From assembly GCA_041675505.1 (NCBI GenBank), contig JBAYTR010000015.1, positions 29,122 through 93,121 of the forward strand: a stretch of 64,000 bases of DNA, read 5' to 3'. This document shows, piece by piece, positions 1 to 10,165 of the stretch. This DNA is from JAGPCK01 sp041675505 (GTDB taxonomy: Bacteria; Bacteroidota; Bacteroidia; UKL13-3). A program made the position numbers and the translations under genes. The notes below the pieces were generated by a model. That model did no database searches, was not told the origin of the DNA, and saw only the letters and a list, made by a program, of their open reading frames with translations. Position 1 is the first letter of the stretch. Every line of letters begins with the position of its first letter.

Positions 1-185
1 TACGGTATAAAAGAATTTACAATAGAATCAAGCGGATGGGGGAACTTATCAGGCGAAGGATTGAAACGTTGATTGGAACAAACGTAATTATTAGTAATTA
101 ATTGGCCAGATAAAATTTGAGCCGATACACTCTTGTTATTATAAAGCAGAAGTATTAACAGAAATACAAGATGATTTTTTCTCAT
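1..185 (-). CDS. N-terminal part of a secreted protein, cut by the window edge
   Basis: The gene starts at an ATG whose complement lies at 183-185 and reads leftward out of the window, so only the first 61 codons are visible. They encode a clear signal peptide: MRKN, a run of Leu/Phe/Ile, then SVSAQ as the likely cleavage site. The next residues (ILSGQLITNNYVCSNQ and on) look like the start of an extracellular domain, but no family can be named from so little. The next gene on the same strand ends 85 bases upstream. Confidence 0.6.
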   Translation of the reverse strand, partial: MRKNHLVFLLILLLYNNKSVSAQILSGQLITNNYVCSNQRFNPSPDKFPHPLDSIVNSFIP

Positions 186-269
186 TACAGGGCAACAGTT
201 AATTCAAAGATACAAGAATGATTTTATAGGTTGCTTGTTAATACAAATGTGACATTTTAAGTTCAAGTG

Positions 270-710
270 TTACCTCACCAACCTGCGGTGGTAGTTAATT
301 TGTCCCAAGTGGTAGTTGAAGTGCGACACCAAAAGCAGCAGGTACCATTCGGTAGTTTGTTTGCCTTTAAAATCAAAAGGGTATTCTTGTTTCAGTTGTT
401 CCGCAGTCAGGGGGGGAAGCACTTGCCCCATCATTGTTTTGGTAGAAGCAATTGCAGAAAGTAATTCTGTACGCGTAATGTTCTTGTTACTGAATTCTGC
501 ATCACGGTTACGCACATAAGCTGTGTGACCCAGTGTTGTCCCGATGTAATGGTTGAGGTTACCCAGAAGGTGCAGGCAAAGGTTGCCACCTGAATTGCTG
601 ATACCCTCCGTTGTTAACCAAAGTTGTTCTTCGTTGGTGTAAGCAGCAATTTCTGTTTCCAGTTGCTGAAGGCCGTTGAGGTAAATTTCTGTTAAAGCAG
701 TTGTATTCAT
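270..710 (-). CDS. DinB-fold (putative metal-binding four-helix) protein
   Basis: This 146-residue protein has the layout of the DinB/YfiT-like superfamily: a four-helix bundle with three histidines that would bind a divalent metal, here H47 (in LCLHLLGN) and H130/H134 (in SHFNYHLGQ). The superfamily includes thiol transferases and many proteins of unknown role, so the substrate cannot be given. The stop lies 14 bases before the xerD end on the same strand side, and the gene starts with ATG. A second DinB-fold protein with the same His spacing (H47, H133, H137) lies in the arsenic operon at 58069-58524. Confidence 0.8.
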   Translation of the reverse strand: MNTTALTEIYLNGLQQLETEIAAYTNEEQLWLTTEGISNSGGNLCLHLLGNLNHYIGTTLGHTAYVRNRDAEFSNKNITRTELLSAIASTKTMMGQVLPPLTAEQLKQEYPFDFKGKQTTEWYLLLLVSHFNYHLGQINYHRRLVR

Positions 711-724
711 GGTTGTTTTGTGTT

Positions 725-1624
725 TTATGCCCTTGGGTGAAACTGCATCAGGGTTTCGCGCAGATACTCGCGGTCCAGATGCGTGTAAATCTCAGTAGTG
801 GTTATGCTTTCATGTCCCAGCATTTGTTGTACGGCACGCAGGTCGGCACCGCCTTCTACTAAAGCTGTAGCAAAAGAATGCCTGAAGGTGTGCGGGCTGA
901 TATTTTTCTTTAACCCGATTTCTTGAGCCAGTTGTTTGATGATGTAAAAGATCATTCCACGGCTCATTTTACTTCCTCTGCGGTTAAGAAAAAGAATGTC
1001 GGAGTTGCCTGCTTTTATTTCCAGGTGATTGCGCACGTTGTCTTTGTATAAACGAATAGCCTTAATAGCTGATTGGCCAATAGGCACCAAACGTTCCTTG
1101 TCACCTTTTCCGGTTACCTTCACAAATTCATCATCAAAAAAGATGTGACTTATTTGCAGGTTCACGGTTTCACTCACCCGCAATCCGCAGCTGAACATGG
1201 TTTCTAAAATAGCCTTATTGCGCATGCCTTCCGGCTTGCTCAAATCAATGGCAGCAATCAGCAGGTCAATCTCACTTACGGCCAGCACATCAGGTAAGTG
1301 CCGGATGGTTTTGGGTGCCTCCAGCAATTCAGTGGGTGTTTTTTTCAGTACATCTTCAATCAACAGGTATTTGTAAAAAGATTTTAATCCGCTGATGATA
1401 CGGGCTTGCGAAGTAGCTGTCATGCCCAGTTCATTAATCCACCTAATAAATTCGGTAAGGTCTTCGTAGGTTACATTCTCAGGCGTGCGTTCCAGTTTTT
1501 TGTGAGCAAAAAATTGCAATAGCTTTTCTACATCATGCAGGTAAGCTTCCATACTGTTGTGTGAAAGCGATTTCTCCAGCTGCAACCAGGAGCGGTAACC
1601 TTTGAGGTAACTTTGCCAGTTCAA
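725..1624 (-). CDS. xerD: Tyrosine recombinase XerD
   Basis: The product is 299 residues, the normal length of XerC/XerD, which resolve chromosome dimers at dif during division. The N-terminal SAM-like core-binding domain covers about residues 1-90 and the catalytic domain about 105-295. All six catalytic residues are visible: R149 (CGLRVSE), K173 (TGKGDKE), H245 and R248 (SPHTFRH), H271 (LGHES) and the nucleophile Y280 (EIYTHLD). There is no ATG before residue 25, so the start is taken as TTG at 1622-1624, which gives a full N-terminal domain. It faces aroQ with 68 bases between them. XerD rather than XerC is assigned from overall similarity and this neighbourhood; that part is inference. 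Confidence 0.9.
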   Translation of the reverse strand: MNWQSYLKGYRSWLQLEKSLSHNSMEAYLHDVEKLLQFFAHKKLERTPENVTYEDLTEFIRWINELGMTATSQARIISGLKSFYKYLLIEDVLKKTPTELLEAPKTIRHLPDVLAVSEIDLLIAAIDLSKPEGMRNKAILETMFSCGLRVSETVNLQISHIFFDDEFVKVTGKGDKERLVPIGQSAIKAIRLYKDNVRNHLEIKAGNSDILFLNRRGSKMSRGMIFYIIKQLAQEIGLKKNISPHTFRHSFATALVEGGADLRAVQQMLGHESITTTEIYTHLDREYLRETLMQFHPRA

Positions 1625-1692
1625 TGTACAGGTGATTATTTTTGTAACGTGTATGCGAAGTTCGGGTTTTTCAGTACTATTGTTTAACGATA

Positions 1693-2115
1693 ATGAAGAT
1701 AATAATCATCAACGGACCCAACCTCAATTTATTGGGTAAACGTGAACCGGACATTTACGGTAGCGAAACCTTTGAGTCTTTTTTTGAAAAACTCAGCAAA
1801 GAATTCAGCGGTGTAACATTGGAGTATTACCAAAGTAATGTAGAGGGGGAGCTCATCAACCAATTGCAAGCAACGGGTTTTAGCTATGACGGTATTATAC
1901 TGAATGCAGGCGGGTACACCCACACTTCAGTAGCTTTAGCCGATGCTGTAGCGGCTATTTCGACCCCCGTCATTGAGGTACACATCAGCAACATTTTTGC
2001 GCGGGAAGAATACCGACATATTTCCTTGTTGTCTAAACACTGCATTGGCATTATCAGCGGGTTGGGTTTAAACGGCTACCGGTGTGCCCTGCAACATTTT
2101 ATTTCCTTAAAGTAG
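1693..2115 (+). CDS. aroQ: 3-dehydroquinate dehydratase, type II
   Basis: The protein has 140 residues and the flavodoxin-like fold of type II dehydroquinases, which convert 3-dehydroquinate to 3-dehydroshikimate in the shikimate pathway as cytoplasmic dodecamers. The signature NGPNLNLLGKREP is at residues 7-19, with catalytic R17 and Y22; the substrate-binding NAGGYTHTS is at 71-79 and the catalytic H97 is in EVHISN. Length and motifs are typical. It is divergent from xerD and is followed 47 bases later by an outer-membrane protein gene on the same strand. Confidence 0.96.
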   Translation: MKIIIINGPNLNLLGKREPDIYGSETFESFFEKLSKEFSGVTLEYYQSNVEGELINQLQATGFSYDGIILNAGGYTHTSVALADAVAAISTPVIEVHISNIFAREEYRHISLLSKHCIGIISGLGLNGYRCALQHFISLK

Positions 2116-2162
2116 GAATTTCAACGGATTACCCTATTTTTGATAGACCAAATCCCAAGTCT

Positions 2163-2855
2163 ATGTTACACAGATACTTGTTCTTAGCTTTAGGCTGTAT
2201 GCTTTTCAGTTTCTCCGCAGCATTTGCGCAGGCTTTTCGTAAGGGCTCCTTACTGGTGAGTATATCCGGAGGCGATACGTATGCCAACTTTAGTACCTGC
2301 AACAGAGGTAACGGTGAAGTTAAAGGGGAAAATCAGAATATGGATGGCATACGCGATCCGCTCATCATTGAATATGGTATTACCGACCAGATAGGTATTG
2401 GTTTCAGTTCAGGAGTGGATTATTATAAAGTTGACCCGGTTGCCTTTTATGGATTTCAATCTGCACATGAAAAAGTGAGAATAGCCACTAAAGAAATTAC
2501 CGGAGATGTGAACTACCACTTTTTTACCAGCAATGTAATTGACCTTTCCTGCTATGGTTCTTTAGGATTGTTTAACACCTCATTTGAAGACAAAACAATG
2601 GGCAACAACAAAAACAAAAGTACCGGAGGTATTGCCCGTGCCGGTACACGTGCCAGAGTGTATGTTTACAAAGGTTTAGCTGTAATGTTTATGTTCAGTA
2701 CATTTACCTCATCCGCTACAGCAAAATACAGCAACAGCACTGAAACCACAGCAGGAAAAGCATACAATACCAACATTAAAGGATATGCAACAGAGTTTGG
2801 CCTCAGCTACCACATTAAGCCCAAACTGCCCAAAGGTCCCGCGCTGAAAAAGTAA
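2163..2855 (+). CDS. Outer-membrane beta-barrel-like protein, function unknown
   Basis: The start is placed at the ATG at 2163 because it gives a signal peptide (MLHRYLFLALGCMLF, then AAFAQ); longer readings from 2082 overlap aroQ and add unlike sequence. The mature part of about 207 residues has alternating polar and aromatic strands (for example VDYYKVDPVAFYGF, GDVNYHFFT, GTRARVYVYKG, LSYHIKPK), typical of small Bacteroidota outer-membrane barrels. No enzyme motif is visible. The gene converges on a TonB_C-domain gene with a one-base gap. The substrate or partner is unknown. Confidence 0.7.
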   Translation: MLHRYLFLALGCMLFSFSAAFAQAFRKGSLLVSISGGDTYANFSTCNRGNGEVKGENQNMDGIRDPLIIEYGITDQIGIGFSSGVDYYKVDPVAFYGFQSAHEKVRIATKEITGDVNYHFFTSNVIDLSCYGSLGLFNTSFEDKTMGNNKNKSTGGIARAGTRARVYVYKGLAVMFMFSTFTSSATAKYSNSTETTAGKAYNTNIKGYATEFGLSYHIKPKLPKGPALKK

Positions 2856-2856
2856 A

Positions 2857-3591
2857 CTATTTTTTAATGTCTGCGGGTAAACTGAACTTGACCGAAATAA
2901 AATAGGTTGACTCTACCGGAATACGGTTTCTTTTAGCAGGTTCAAAAGGAGGGAGCGATTTTATCAGACGCATAGCTTCCTTATCGCACTCTTTGCTTAT
3001 CCCTTTTAAAATCTCAATTTTTATCACCTTACCCTTAGCATCAATTACTGCATTGGCGATAACAGTTCCTTCTGTACTGTCCTTACGGGCCTTTTTAGGG
3101 TACTTGAGGTGGTCATCCAGGTAATGTGCAAGGGCTGTTTCGCCTCCTATAAACTTCGGCCCGATGAAATTGTCTTTTGTTGCATTGCTGTCTTCTCCCT
3201 GCAATTGAAAGGCAACAGGCAGGTTAAACTGTACACGTACCAGTTTTCCGTTTTGTTTGCCAGGTTGCCACAACGGCATTTTCAGCAGTACACGCTCAAC
3301 TTCTTCATCACAACCCCAACCCAGTTTTTTCAGCAATTTAATATCACTCAAACTCCCATCGGTATTTACAATAAAAGAAGCTACTACACGACCTTGTATA
3401 GAGTTTTCAATAGCCGCTTTGGGGTAGCGGATGTTGGAGGAAATAAATTTCATCATGGCCTCTTGTCCTCCGGGAAACTCAGGCATATTTTCTACCAACA
3501 ACAACACAGTTGTATCAGCAGTAGGTGCCCCTTGTGCCTGTATTTTAGCAGACACAGTTATACCTAACAGCAACAGAAAAAAATATTTCAT
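2857..3591 (-). CDS. Secreted protein with two TonB C-terminal domains
   Basis: The 244-residue product begins with a signal peptide (MKYFFLLLLGITVSAKIQAQ) and then holds two consecutive TonB_C domains, about 35-130 and 143-240. Each has the family signature: PEFPGGQEAM...YP..A...QGRV in the first and FIGGETAL...YPKKAR...GTVIA in the second, each ending in a W/F-x-P-x-K/A segment. Classical TonB has one such domain joined to a membrane helix and a Pro-rich linker; neither is present here. It may bind periplasmic faces of receptors or act in a non-transport role. Its ATG overlaps the stop of the upstream glycosyltransferase gene by four bases. Confidence 0.85.
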   Translation of the reverse strand: MKYFFLLLLGITVSAKIQAQGAPTADTTVLLLVENMPEFPGGQEAMMKFISSNIRYPKAAIENSIQGRVVASFIVNTDGSLSDIKLLKKLGWGCDEEVERVLLKMPLWQPGKQNGKLVRVQFNLPVAFQLQGEDSNATKDNFIGPKFIGGETALAHYLDDHLKYPKKARKDSTEGTVIANAVIDAKGKVIKIEILKGISKECDKEAMRLIKSLPPFEPAKRNRIPVESTYFISVKFSLPADIKK

Positions 3592-4610
3592 AAACTTTTA
3601 AATGTATGTTTTTGGAGAATAAAATAACGGAACACAATACTGAAATGGTATAATCCGGATAATGGGGCAGATCTTTTTTTAAGCGGGCGTATTTTTTCTC
3701 TCAGTTGTTGCCACTTTTTCAGCTGAAAGAAAAAATCAGCATGAGCGCGGTGCACGGCCCAACTGTGGTCGCGCTCACCTTTTGAAAGAAAATGTATCGA
3801 AGCCAACAGGTCAAGCCAGGAGCGTACAAAAATGACCCACCACAGTTTTTGTGCAGGCAGATTTTTGTAAAGCATAATCAGCGAATTGCGAAAGTTGAGG
3901 TAGGTTTTGTGCGCATTGATTTTATCCAAAGTTCCTCCACCCACATGGTACACCTGCGATTGGGGAATTGCCCAAATCTCATGTCCCATCAGTTGCAGGC
4001 GCCAACACAAATCAATCTCTTCCATGTGTGCAAAAAAGTGTTCGTCAAATCCACCGGCAGCATGAAACAACTCTGCGCGTATAAACAGGCAAGCACCTGT
4101 TGACCAAAATACAGGTGCAGCTTCATCATACTGATTCAAATCGGCTTCCAGTGTGTTGAATATTCTTCCCCTGCAAAAAGGAAAGCCGTAAGCATCAAGC
4201 ATACCTCCGCTGGCACCGGCATATTCAAAACTTCCTTTGTTGTGGTAATCGAGCATTTTGGGTTGAGCAGCGGCAATGGCTTTATTTTTTTCCATGGCTT
4301 CAATTACCGGTTCTATCCAGTTGGCAGGTACTTCAATGTCGTTGTTAAGCAACACATAGTAGTCTGCCTGCACGTGTTTAAGCGCGTGGTTGTAGCCCCC
4401 GGCATAGCCGTAGTTCGCATCGTTGCGCACAACAGTTACTGTGGGAAAATGCTGTTGCACATATTCAACCGAACCATCATCAGATGCATTATCAGCCAAT
4501 ACAATTTCCAGATTGGGGTAAGAAGAAGCCACTACTGACGGAAGAAAATTTTCCAGCAGGTGCTTACGGTTCCAGTGAATAATTACTACAGCTACTTTTG
4601 GATAAGGCAT
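3588..4610 (-). CDS. Glycosyltransferase family 2
   Basis: The 340-residue protein has a GT-A fold: VAVVIIHWNRKHLLENFLPS at the start, the nucleotide-binding D40-N-A-S-D-D-G segment, the DxD-like N89-N-D91 in VLLNNDIEVP, and the acceptor-side CWRLQLMGHEIW region. Such rhamnosyl-type GT2 enzymes add sugars to cell-surface polysaccharide or lipopolysaccharide. The start is placed at the ATG at 4608-4610 rather than the TTG nine bases upstream because the family begins at this point. The gene overlaps the TonB_C gene by ATGA, so the two are translated together. Donor and acceptor sugars cannot be read. Confidence 0.88.
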   Translation of the reverse strand: MPYPKVAVVIIHWNRKHLLENFLPSVVASSYPNLEIVLADNASDDGSVEYVQQHFPTVTVVRNDANYGYAGGYNHALKHVQADYYVLLNNDIEVPANWIEPVIEAMEKNKAIAAAQPKMLDYHNKGSFEYAGASGGMLDAYGFPFCRGRIFNTLEADLNQYDEAAPVFWSTGACLFIRAELFHAAGGFDEHFFAHMEEIDLCWRLQLMGHEIWAIPQSQVYHVGGGTLDKINAHKTYLNFRNSLIMLYKNLPAQKLWWVIFVRSWLDLLASIHFLSKGERDHSWAVHRAHADFFFQLKKWQQLREKIRPLKKRSAPLSGLYHFSIVFRYFILQKHTFKSL

Positions 4611-4671
4611 GTTGAACAATTACTGCGAATCTGCGAAAAAAAAGGGGAAGCAGCAAGAGGGAAAGAGAAAG

Positions 4672-4706
4672 ACCACTGATTACACAATCTAAATGTAATC
4701 AGTGGT
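4672..4706 (-). terminator. 13-bp perfect hairpin just after rho
   Basis: Positions 4672-4684 (ACCACTGATTACA) and 4694-4706 form a perfect 13-bp stem with a 9-base loop, five bases past the rho stop codon. In the direction of rho transcription it is followed by a pyrimidine-rich stretch (CTTTCTCTTTCCC) but not by a pure T run. It may be an intrinsic terminator or a 3' end stabiliser. Confidence 0.6.
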
Positions 4707-4711
4707 AAATA

Positions 4712-6418
<1,707 letters not shown>

Positions 6419-6561
6419 GTCAGCACAATATCAAAATGAGTGAATATGTTTGGTTGAATAAAAAATACTTGGGTATGTTGTTTGAATTCTCGCTGCGTAA
6501 AATGTTCCGGTAAATGGGGTGAGATTTTATTGCGGGAGGAATTCAGAACAGAATTCGTATG

Positions 6562-6592
6562 CAATAGTAAACAATAGTTTTTACAATACAAA
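6562..6592 (-). promoter_or_regulatory. Predicted rho promoter
   Basis: On the minus strand TTTG (complement of 6589-6592) and TACTATTG (complement of 6562-6569) are separated by exactly 19 bases, matching the Bacteroidota housekeeping promoter (-33 TTTG, -7 TAnnTTTG) with one change in the -7 box. The start of transcription would be near 6557, leaving a leader of roughly 140 bases before the rho ATG. Confidence 0.5.
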
Positions 6593-6668
6593 GGAAAGTT
6601 TGCGGCACATGGCCAAACGCTTTATTTAAACACATAAGCACCTGAACACACCAGCACCCTACGTTCAG

Positions 6669-7907
6669 CTACACCAAAAGTTTTACCGGATTTTCCAGTA
6701 ACTCTTTCAGGGTTTGCAGGAAGGCTGAGCCTACAGCTCCGTCAACCGAGCGGTGGTCGCAACTTAAAGTTACCTTCATTACGTGAGCAGCCTTAAACTG
6801 GCCATTCTCCACAATTACGGTTTCTTTAGCGGCACCTACAGCCAAGATGCAGGAATCGGGCGGGTTAATAATAGCAGTGAACTCGTCAATACCAAACATA
6901 CCCAGGTTAGAGATAGTAAAAGTATTGCCTTCAAATTCCTGCGGTTGAAGTTTTTTGTTCTTTGCTTTATCAGCCAGCTCTTTCACCTCAGCACTGATGT
7001 GCGAAATGGATTTGTTGTCAGCAAATTTCACAACGGGTACAATCAGTCCGTCTTCAATAGCTACCGCTACGCCCACATGTATGTGGTGGTTCATGCGTAT
7101 TTTATCTCCTAGCCAGCTGCTGTTGGCTTTGGGGTTTCTGCGAAGGGCAGCGGCAACAGCCTTGATGATGATATCATTGACAGAAATTTTAACAGGGCTG
7201 AATTCGTTCATGGACTTACGCGCCTCCATTACCTTATCCATTTGAATGGACATGGTGAGGTAGAAATGCGGAGCCGTATTTTTACTGTCGCTCAATCTGC
7301 GGGCAATGGTTTTACGCATTTGAGTAAGTGTGATGTCTTCATAACTTTCAGTACCCACTATCGAAGGCAGGCTGATGGTGGTTTTGTTGGCAACAGCTGC
7401 AGGAGCAAAATTTTCCACATCACGTTTCACTACACGGCCATTTTCACCACTACCGTGTACCGATGTAAGGTCAATACCCTTATCCTGAGCTAATTTCTTG
7501 GCTAATGGTGACGCTTTTAGGCGGGCATCTGAAGTTGAAGGAGTATTTACCGGAGCAGCAGGCGCAGGGCTTGATGAGGCAACCGGGGTACCGTTATTTT
7601 GAGGAGCAGTTTCTTTTTTGGCTTCAGCAGCAGGTGGAGCAGCAGATAATAAGGCGGATATATCTTCACCCGGAGTACCCACTACAGCTATAATGGAATC
7701 AACAGGAACGGATTGTCCTTTTTCGATACCAATGTGTAACAGGGTGCCTTTCACGTAGTTTTCCAACTCCATGGTAGCCTTATCGGTTTCTACTTCAGCC
7801 AGTATATCGCCTGATTTAACGGCATCGCCCACTTTTTTATGCCAGGCAACAATCACACCTTCGGTCATGGTGTCGCTCATTTTGGGCATGCGTATTACTT
7901 CTGCCAT
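6669..7907 (-). CDS. pdhC: Dihydrolipoamide acetyltransferase, E2 of pyruvate dehydrogenase
   Basis: The E2 core transfers the acetyl group from lipoamide to CoA in the pyruvate dehydrogenase complex. Domains in order: one lipoyl domain (1-80) with K43 in ETDKAT as the lipoylation site; an Ala/Pro-rich linker (85-128); a peripheral subunit-binding domain (about 130-168, ending GRVVKRDVE); a second linker; and the catalytic domain (190-412) with the active-site DHRSVDG near residue 385. At 412 residues with a single lipoyl domain it fits the short Gram-negative or mitochondrial type. An E2 for 2-oxoglutarate or branched-chain acids is possible, but MPKMSDTMTEG at the start favours pyruvate. 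It is divergent from thyA; E1 and E3 are not in the window. Confidence 0.92.
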   Translation of the reverse strand: MAEVIRMPKMSDTMTEGVIVAWHKKVGDAVKSGDILAEVETDKATMELENYVKGTLLHIGIEKGQSVPVDSIIAVVGTPGEDISALLSAAPPAAEAKKETAPQNNGTPVASSSPAPAAPVNTPSTSDARLKASPLAKKLAQDKGIDLTSVHGSGENGRVVKRDVENFAPAAVANKTTISLPSIVGTESYEDITLTQMRKTIARRLSDSKNTAPHFYLTMSIQMDKVMEARKSMNEFSPVKISVNDIIIKAVAAALRRNPKANSSWLGDKIRMNHHIHVGVAVAIEDGLIVPVVKFADNKSISHISAEVKELADKAKNKKLQPQEFEGNTFTISNLGMFGIDEFTAIINPPDSCILAVGAAKETVIVENGQFKAAHVMKVTLSCDHRSVDGAVGSAFLQTLKELLENPVKLLV

Positions 7908-8021
7908 AATATTTTTTCAATTTTCAAGTGAGCAAAAATAAGCAGTATTTTGATTTTAACTACCTGTTGAAAACATAGCAGCCATTTTTATCCTCGAATT
8001 CCTCAATTTCGGAACATTATT

Positions 8022-8816
8022 ATGAATCAGTACGAAACCCTCCTTCGCCATATATACGAAAACGGAACGCTGAAGAGCGACCGCACCGGTACCGGCACCA
8101 AAAGCATTTTCGGGGCGCAGTTGCGCTTTAATTTACAGGACTGTTTCCCTATGGTAACTACTAAAAAAGTGCACCTCAAGTCCATTATTTATGAGTTGCT
8201 GTGGTTCATTAAAGGTGAAACCAACACTAAATTTCTTACCGATAACGGGGTAAGCATTTGGGATGAGTGGGCCGATAAGGATGGAAATCTGGGCCCGGTT
8301 TACGGTTACCAGTGGCGCAGTTGGCCATCGCCAGATGGGAAACACATTGATCAGTTGACGGAAGTGGTGGAGACTATAAAGAAAAATCCAGACAGCCGCA
8401 GAATGATTGTGAGTGCATGGAACGTGGCCGATTTGTCAAAAATGGCGCTGATGCCCTGCCATGCTTTTTTCCAGTTTTATGTGGCTGACGGAAAGTTAAG
8501 TTGCCAGTTGTACCAACGCAGTGCAGATATGTTTTTGGGAGTGCCCTTTAATATTGCTTCCTACGCTTTACTTACCCTGATGATGGCGCAGGTGTGCGGA
8601 TTGCAACCCGGAGATTTTGTACATACTTTTGGTGATGCACACATTTATTCCAATCACTTTGAACAAGTGGAATTGCAACTCAGCCGCGAGCCGCGAGCTT
8701 ATCCCACCATGCGCATTAATCCCGATGTAAAAAGTATTTTCGATTTTCAGTATAGTGATTTTACTTTGGAGAACTACGATCCGCACCCTTCCATTAAAGC
8801 ACCTGTGGCGGTTTAA
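8022..8816 (+). CDS. thyA: Thymidylate synthase ThyA
   Basis: The 264-residue length equals E. coli ThyA, which methylates dUMP to dTMP with 5,10-methylenetetrahydrofolate. The nucleophile C146 sits in MALMPCHAFFQFYV, in the same position number as in E. coli. Other landmarks are the phosphate-binding RTGTGTKSIFG (21-31), RSADMFLGVPFNIASY and the folate-side C-terminus ending APVAV. No dihydrofolate reductase gene follows, although that pairing is common. It is divergent from the E2 gene. Confidence 0.97.
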   Translation: MNQYETLLRHIYENGTLKSDRTGTGTKSIFGAQLRFNLQDCFPMVTTKKVHLKSIIYELLWFIKGETNTKFLTDNGVSIWDEWADKDGNLGPVYGYQWRSWPSPDGKHIDQLTEVVETIKKNPDSRRMIVSAWNVADLSKMALMPCHAFFQFYVADGKLSCQLYQRSADMFLGVPFNIASYALLTLMMAQVCGLQPGDFVHTFGDAHIYSNHFEQVELQLSREPRAYPTMRINPDVKSIFDFQYSDFTLENYDPHPSIKAPVAV

Positions 8817-8822
8817 GGCCGC

Positions 8823-8852
8823 TTGCACAATTAAGCCGAAGCCTTATCTTTG
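8823..8852 (+). promoter_or_regulatory. Predicted promoter giving a leaderless transcript
   Basis: TTG at 8823-8825 and TATCTTTG at 8845-8852 are 19 bases apart, a full match to the Bacteroidota promoter. The ATG of the next gene begins at 8857, only four bases past the -7 box, so the transcript would start at or next to the initiation codon. Confidence 0.55.
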
Positions 8853-8856
8853 AGGC

Positions 8857-9987
8857 ATGAGGCACTTCGGGCTTTTCATTTTTATTGTTTTAGCAGCACT
8901 GCAACCGGTAGCTGCGCAATACGATACTTATTCTGTAAATGAGCCACAGGAAATTAATGCAGCTGATTCCGGTAAACTCGAATTACGCTTTAACAGCCTA
9001 AGTTACTTTAGAAACCATGAATACTTTAACCAAATATGGGACGGGTACACGCTGTTCGGTAACCAGTTTAATCCGCAGTTGAGTTTTTCACCCAATGCCC
9101 GTTTGCGTGTGGAGGGTGGTATTTGGATAGACCAAACATTTGGCAAAGAAAAGCTGCAGCTGCAGCCTACTTTTTCAGTAAAATGGAAAACAGCCAATCA
9201 TAAAAACACATTTCTGTTTGGTAACATATCCGGTAATATCAACCACGGTTTTGTAGATGCCATTTATAACTACGAACGATTAATTACTCACCGCAATGAG
9301 TACGGAGTGCAATGGCTGCACAACAGTAACAACCTATCTCACGATTTATTTATCAATTGGGAAAAATACATTGCACGTGGTGACAGCACACAGGAAGAAT
9401 TTACTGCAGGTTATTCTGGTAAAATCCACCTGCTTAACAAAGAACGGTGGAACATTGATGTGCCTTTGCAAGGGTACCTTAATCACAACGGGGGGCAAAT
9501 TAACCTCACCACCAAGAACCTCACCACCTTTGCCAATGCAGCCACAGGCATAAGTGTAAAAAAGAAAAACAGCCCCAATGCATTTGTTAAAGAAACGCGG
9601 GCTGAAGTGTATTACGTTACCTACACTGATTTATCACCCAACCCGGGACAGTTGTATAAAAACGGAGATGCCTTAATGGGTAACCTGTTGTTTAAATCAA
9701 AGCATCAGGTTGACCTGATGTTAACCTACTGGAGCGGAACAGATTTTTATTCATCTAAAGGAAATCCCTTGTATCAAAACTACTCGGCTATTGGAGAGTC
9801 ATACTCGCAAAAACAACGCGACTTACTTTTCGTTCGCCTGTTGTGGGACAAGAAACTGTTCGATAACTTTTACGCACACTTTCGCTTAGAGCCTTATTAC
9901 GATATGGAGGCTTCATTGTTTGAATATTCGTATTCACTTTTTCTTACTTACCGCCAGAATTTTTTGTTGAGGGGTAAGGTGAAGTAG
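8857..9987 (+). CDS. Outer-membrane beta-barrel-like protein, function unknown
   Basis: The 376-residue protein has a signal peptide (MRHFGLFIFIVLAALQPVAAQ) and a mature part made of short alternating strands rich in Tyr, Phe, Trp and Asn, ending in an aromatic strand (LFLTYRQNFLLRGKVK). Segments such as LSYFRNHEYFNQIWDGYTLFG and the Asn/Gly-rich turns resemble other Bacteroidota outer-membrane proteins of unknown role. No catalytic motif is seen. It lies upstream of, but is transcribed apart from, the riboswitch-controlled receptor: the next promoter begins 30 bases after its stop. No function is proposed. Confidence 0.7.
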   Translation: MRHFGLFIFIVLAALQPVAAQYDTYSVNEPQEINAADSGKLELRFNSLSYFRNHEYFNQIWDGYTLFGNQFNPQLSFSPNARLRVEGGIWIDQTFGKEKLQLQPTFSVKWKTANHKNTFLFGNISGNINHGFVDAIYNYERLITHRNEYGVQWLHNSNNLSHDLFINWEKYIARGDSTQEEFTAGYSGKIHLLNKERWNIDVPLQGYLNHNGGQINLTTKNLTTFANAATGISVKKKNSPNAFVKETRAEVYYVTYTDLSPNPGQLYKNGDALMGNLLFKSKHQVDLMLTYWSGTDFYSSKGNPLYQNYSAIGESYSQKQRDLLFVRLLWDKKLFDNFYAHFRLEPYYDMEASLFEYSYSLFLTYRQNFLLRGKVK

Positions 9988-10017
9988 TTTTCAAGTCTCG
10001 ACTACTGAAATTACCAC

Positions 10018-10047
10018 TTGTCCATTCCAAAACTCTATTTACCTTTG
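10018..10047 (+). promoter_or_regulatory. Predicted promoter of the TPP riboswitch leader
   Basis: TTG at 10018-10020 and TACCTTTG at 10040-10047 are 19 bases apart, a perfect Bacteroidota promoter. Transcription would start about 10053, about ten bases before the first conserved riboswitch base. Confidence 0.65.
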
Positions 10048-10062
10048 TGCTGTCCAATTAAT

Positions 10063-10165
10063 CTTGGGGGTGCTGTAAAGTGGTAGTTAATATTACCACC
10101 AATACGGCTGAGATTACACCCTTTGAACCTGAACAGGATAATACCTGCGAATGGGAAAGAAGCGA
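10063..10165 (+). ncRNA. TPP riboswitch (THI box)
   Basis: The conserved parts of the thiamine pyrophosphate aptamer are all present in order: a 5' strand CTTGGGGGTGCT (10063-10074); an extended side stem formed by GTGGTA (10080-10085) and TACCAC (10094-10099); the invariant GGCTGAGAT (10106-10114); ACCCTTTGAACCTG (10118-10131); the hairpin AACAGGATAATACCTGCGAA; and the closing GGGAAAGAAGC (10153-10163). The aptamer binds TPP, and in Gram-negative bacteria usually turns off translation or elongation of the downstream gene. The next gene is a TonB-dependent receptor, which implies that the receptor is made when TPP is scarce. Confidence 0.93.
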
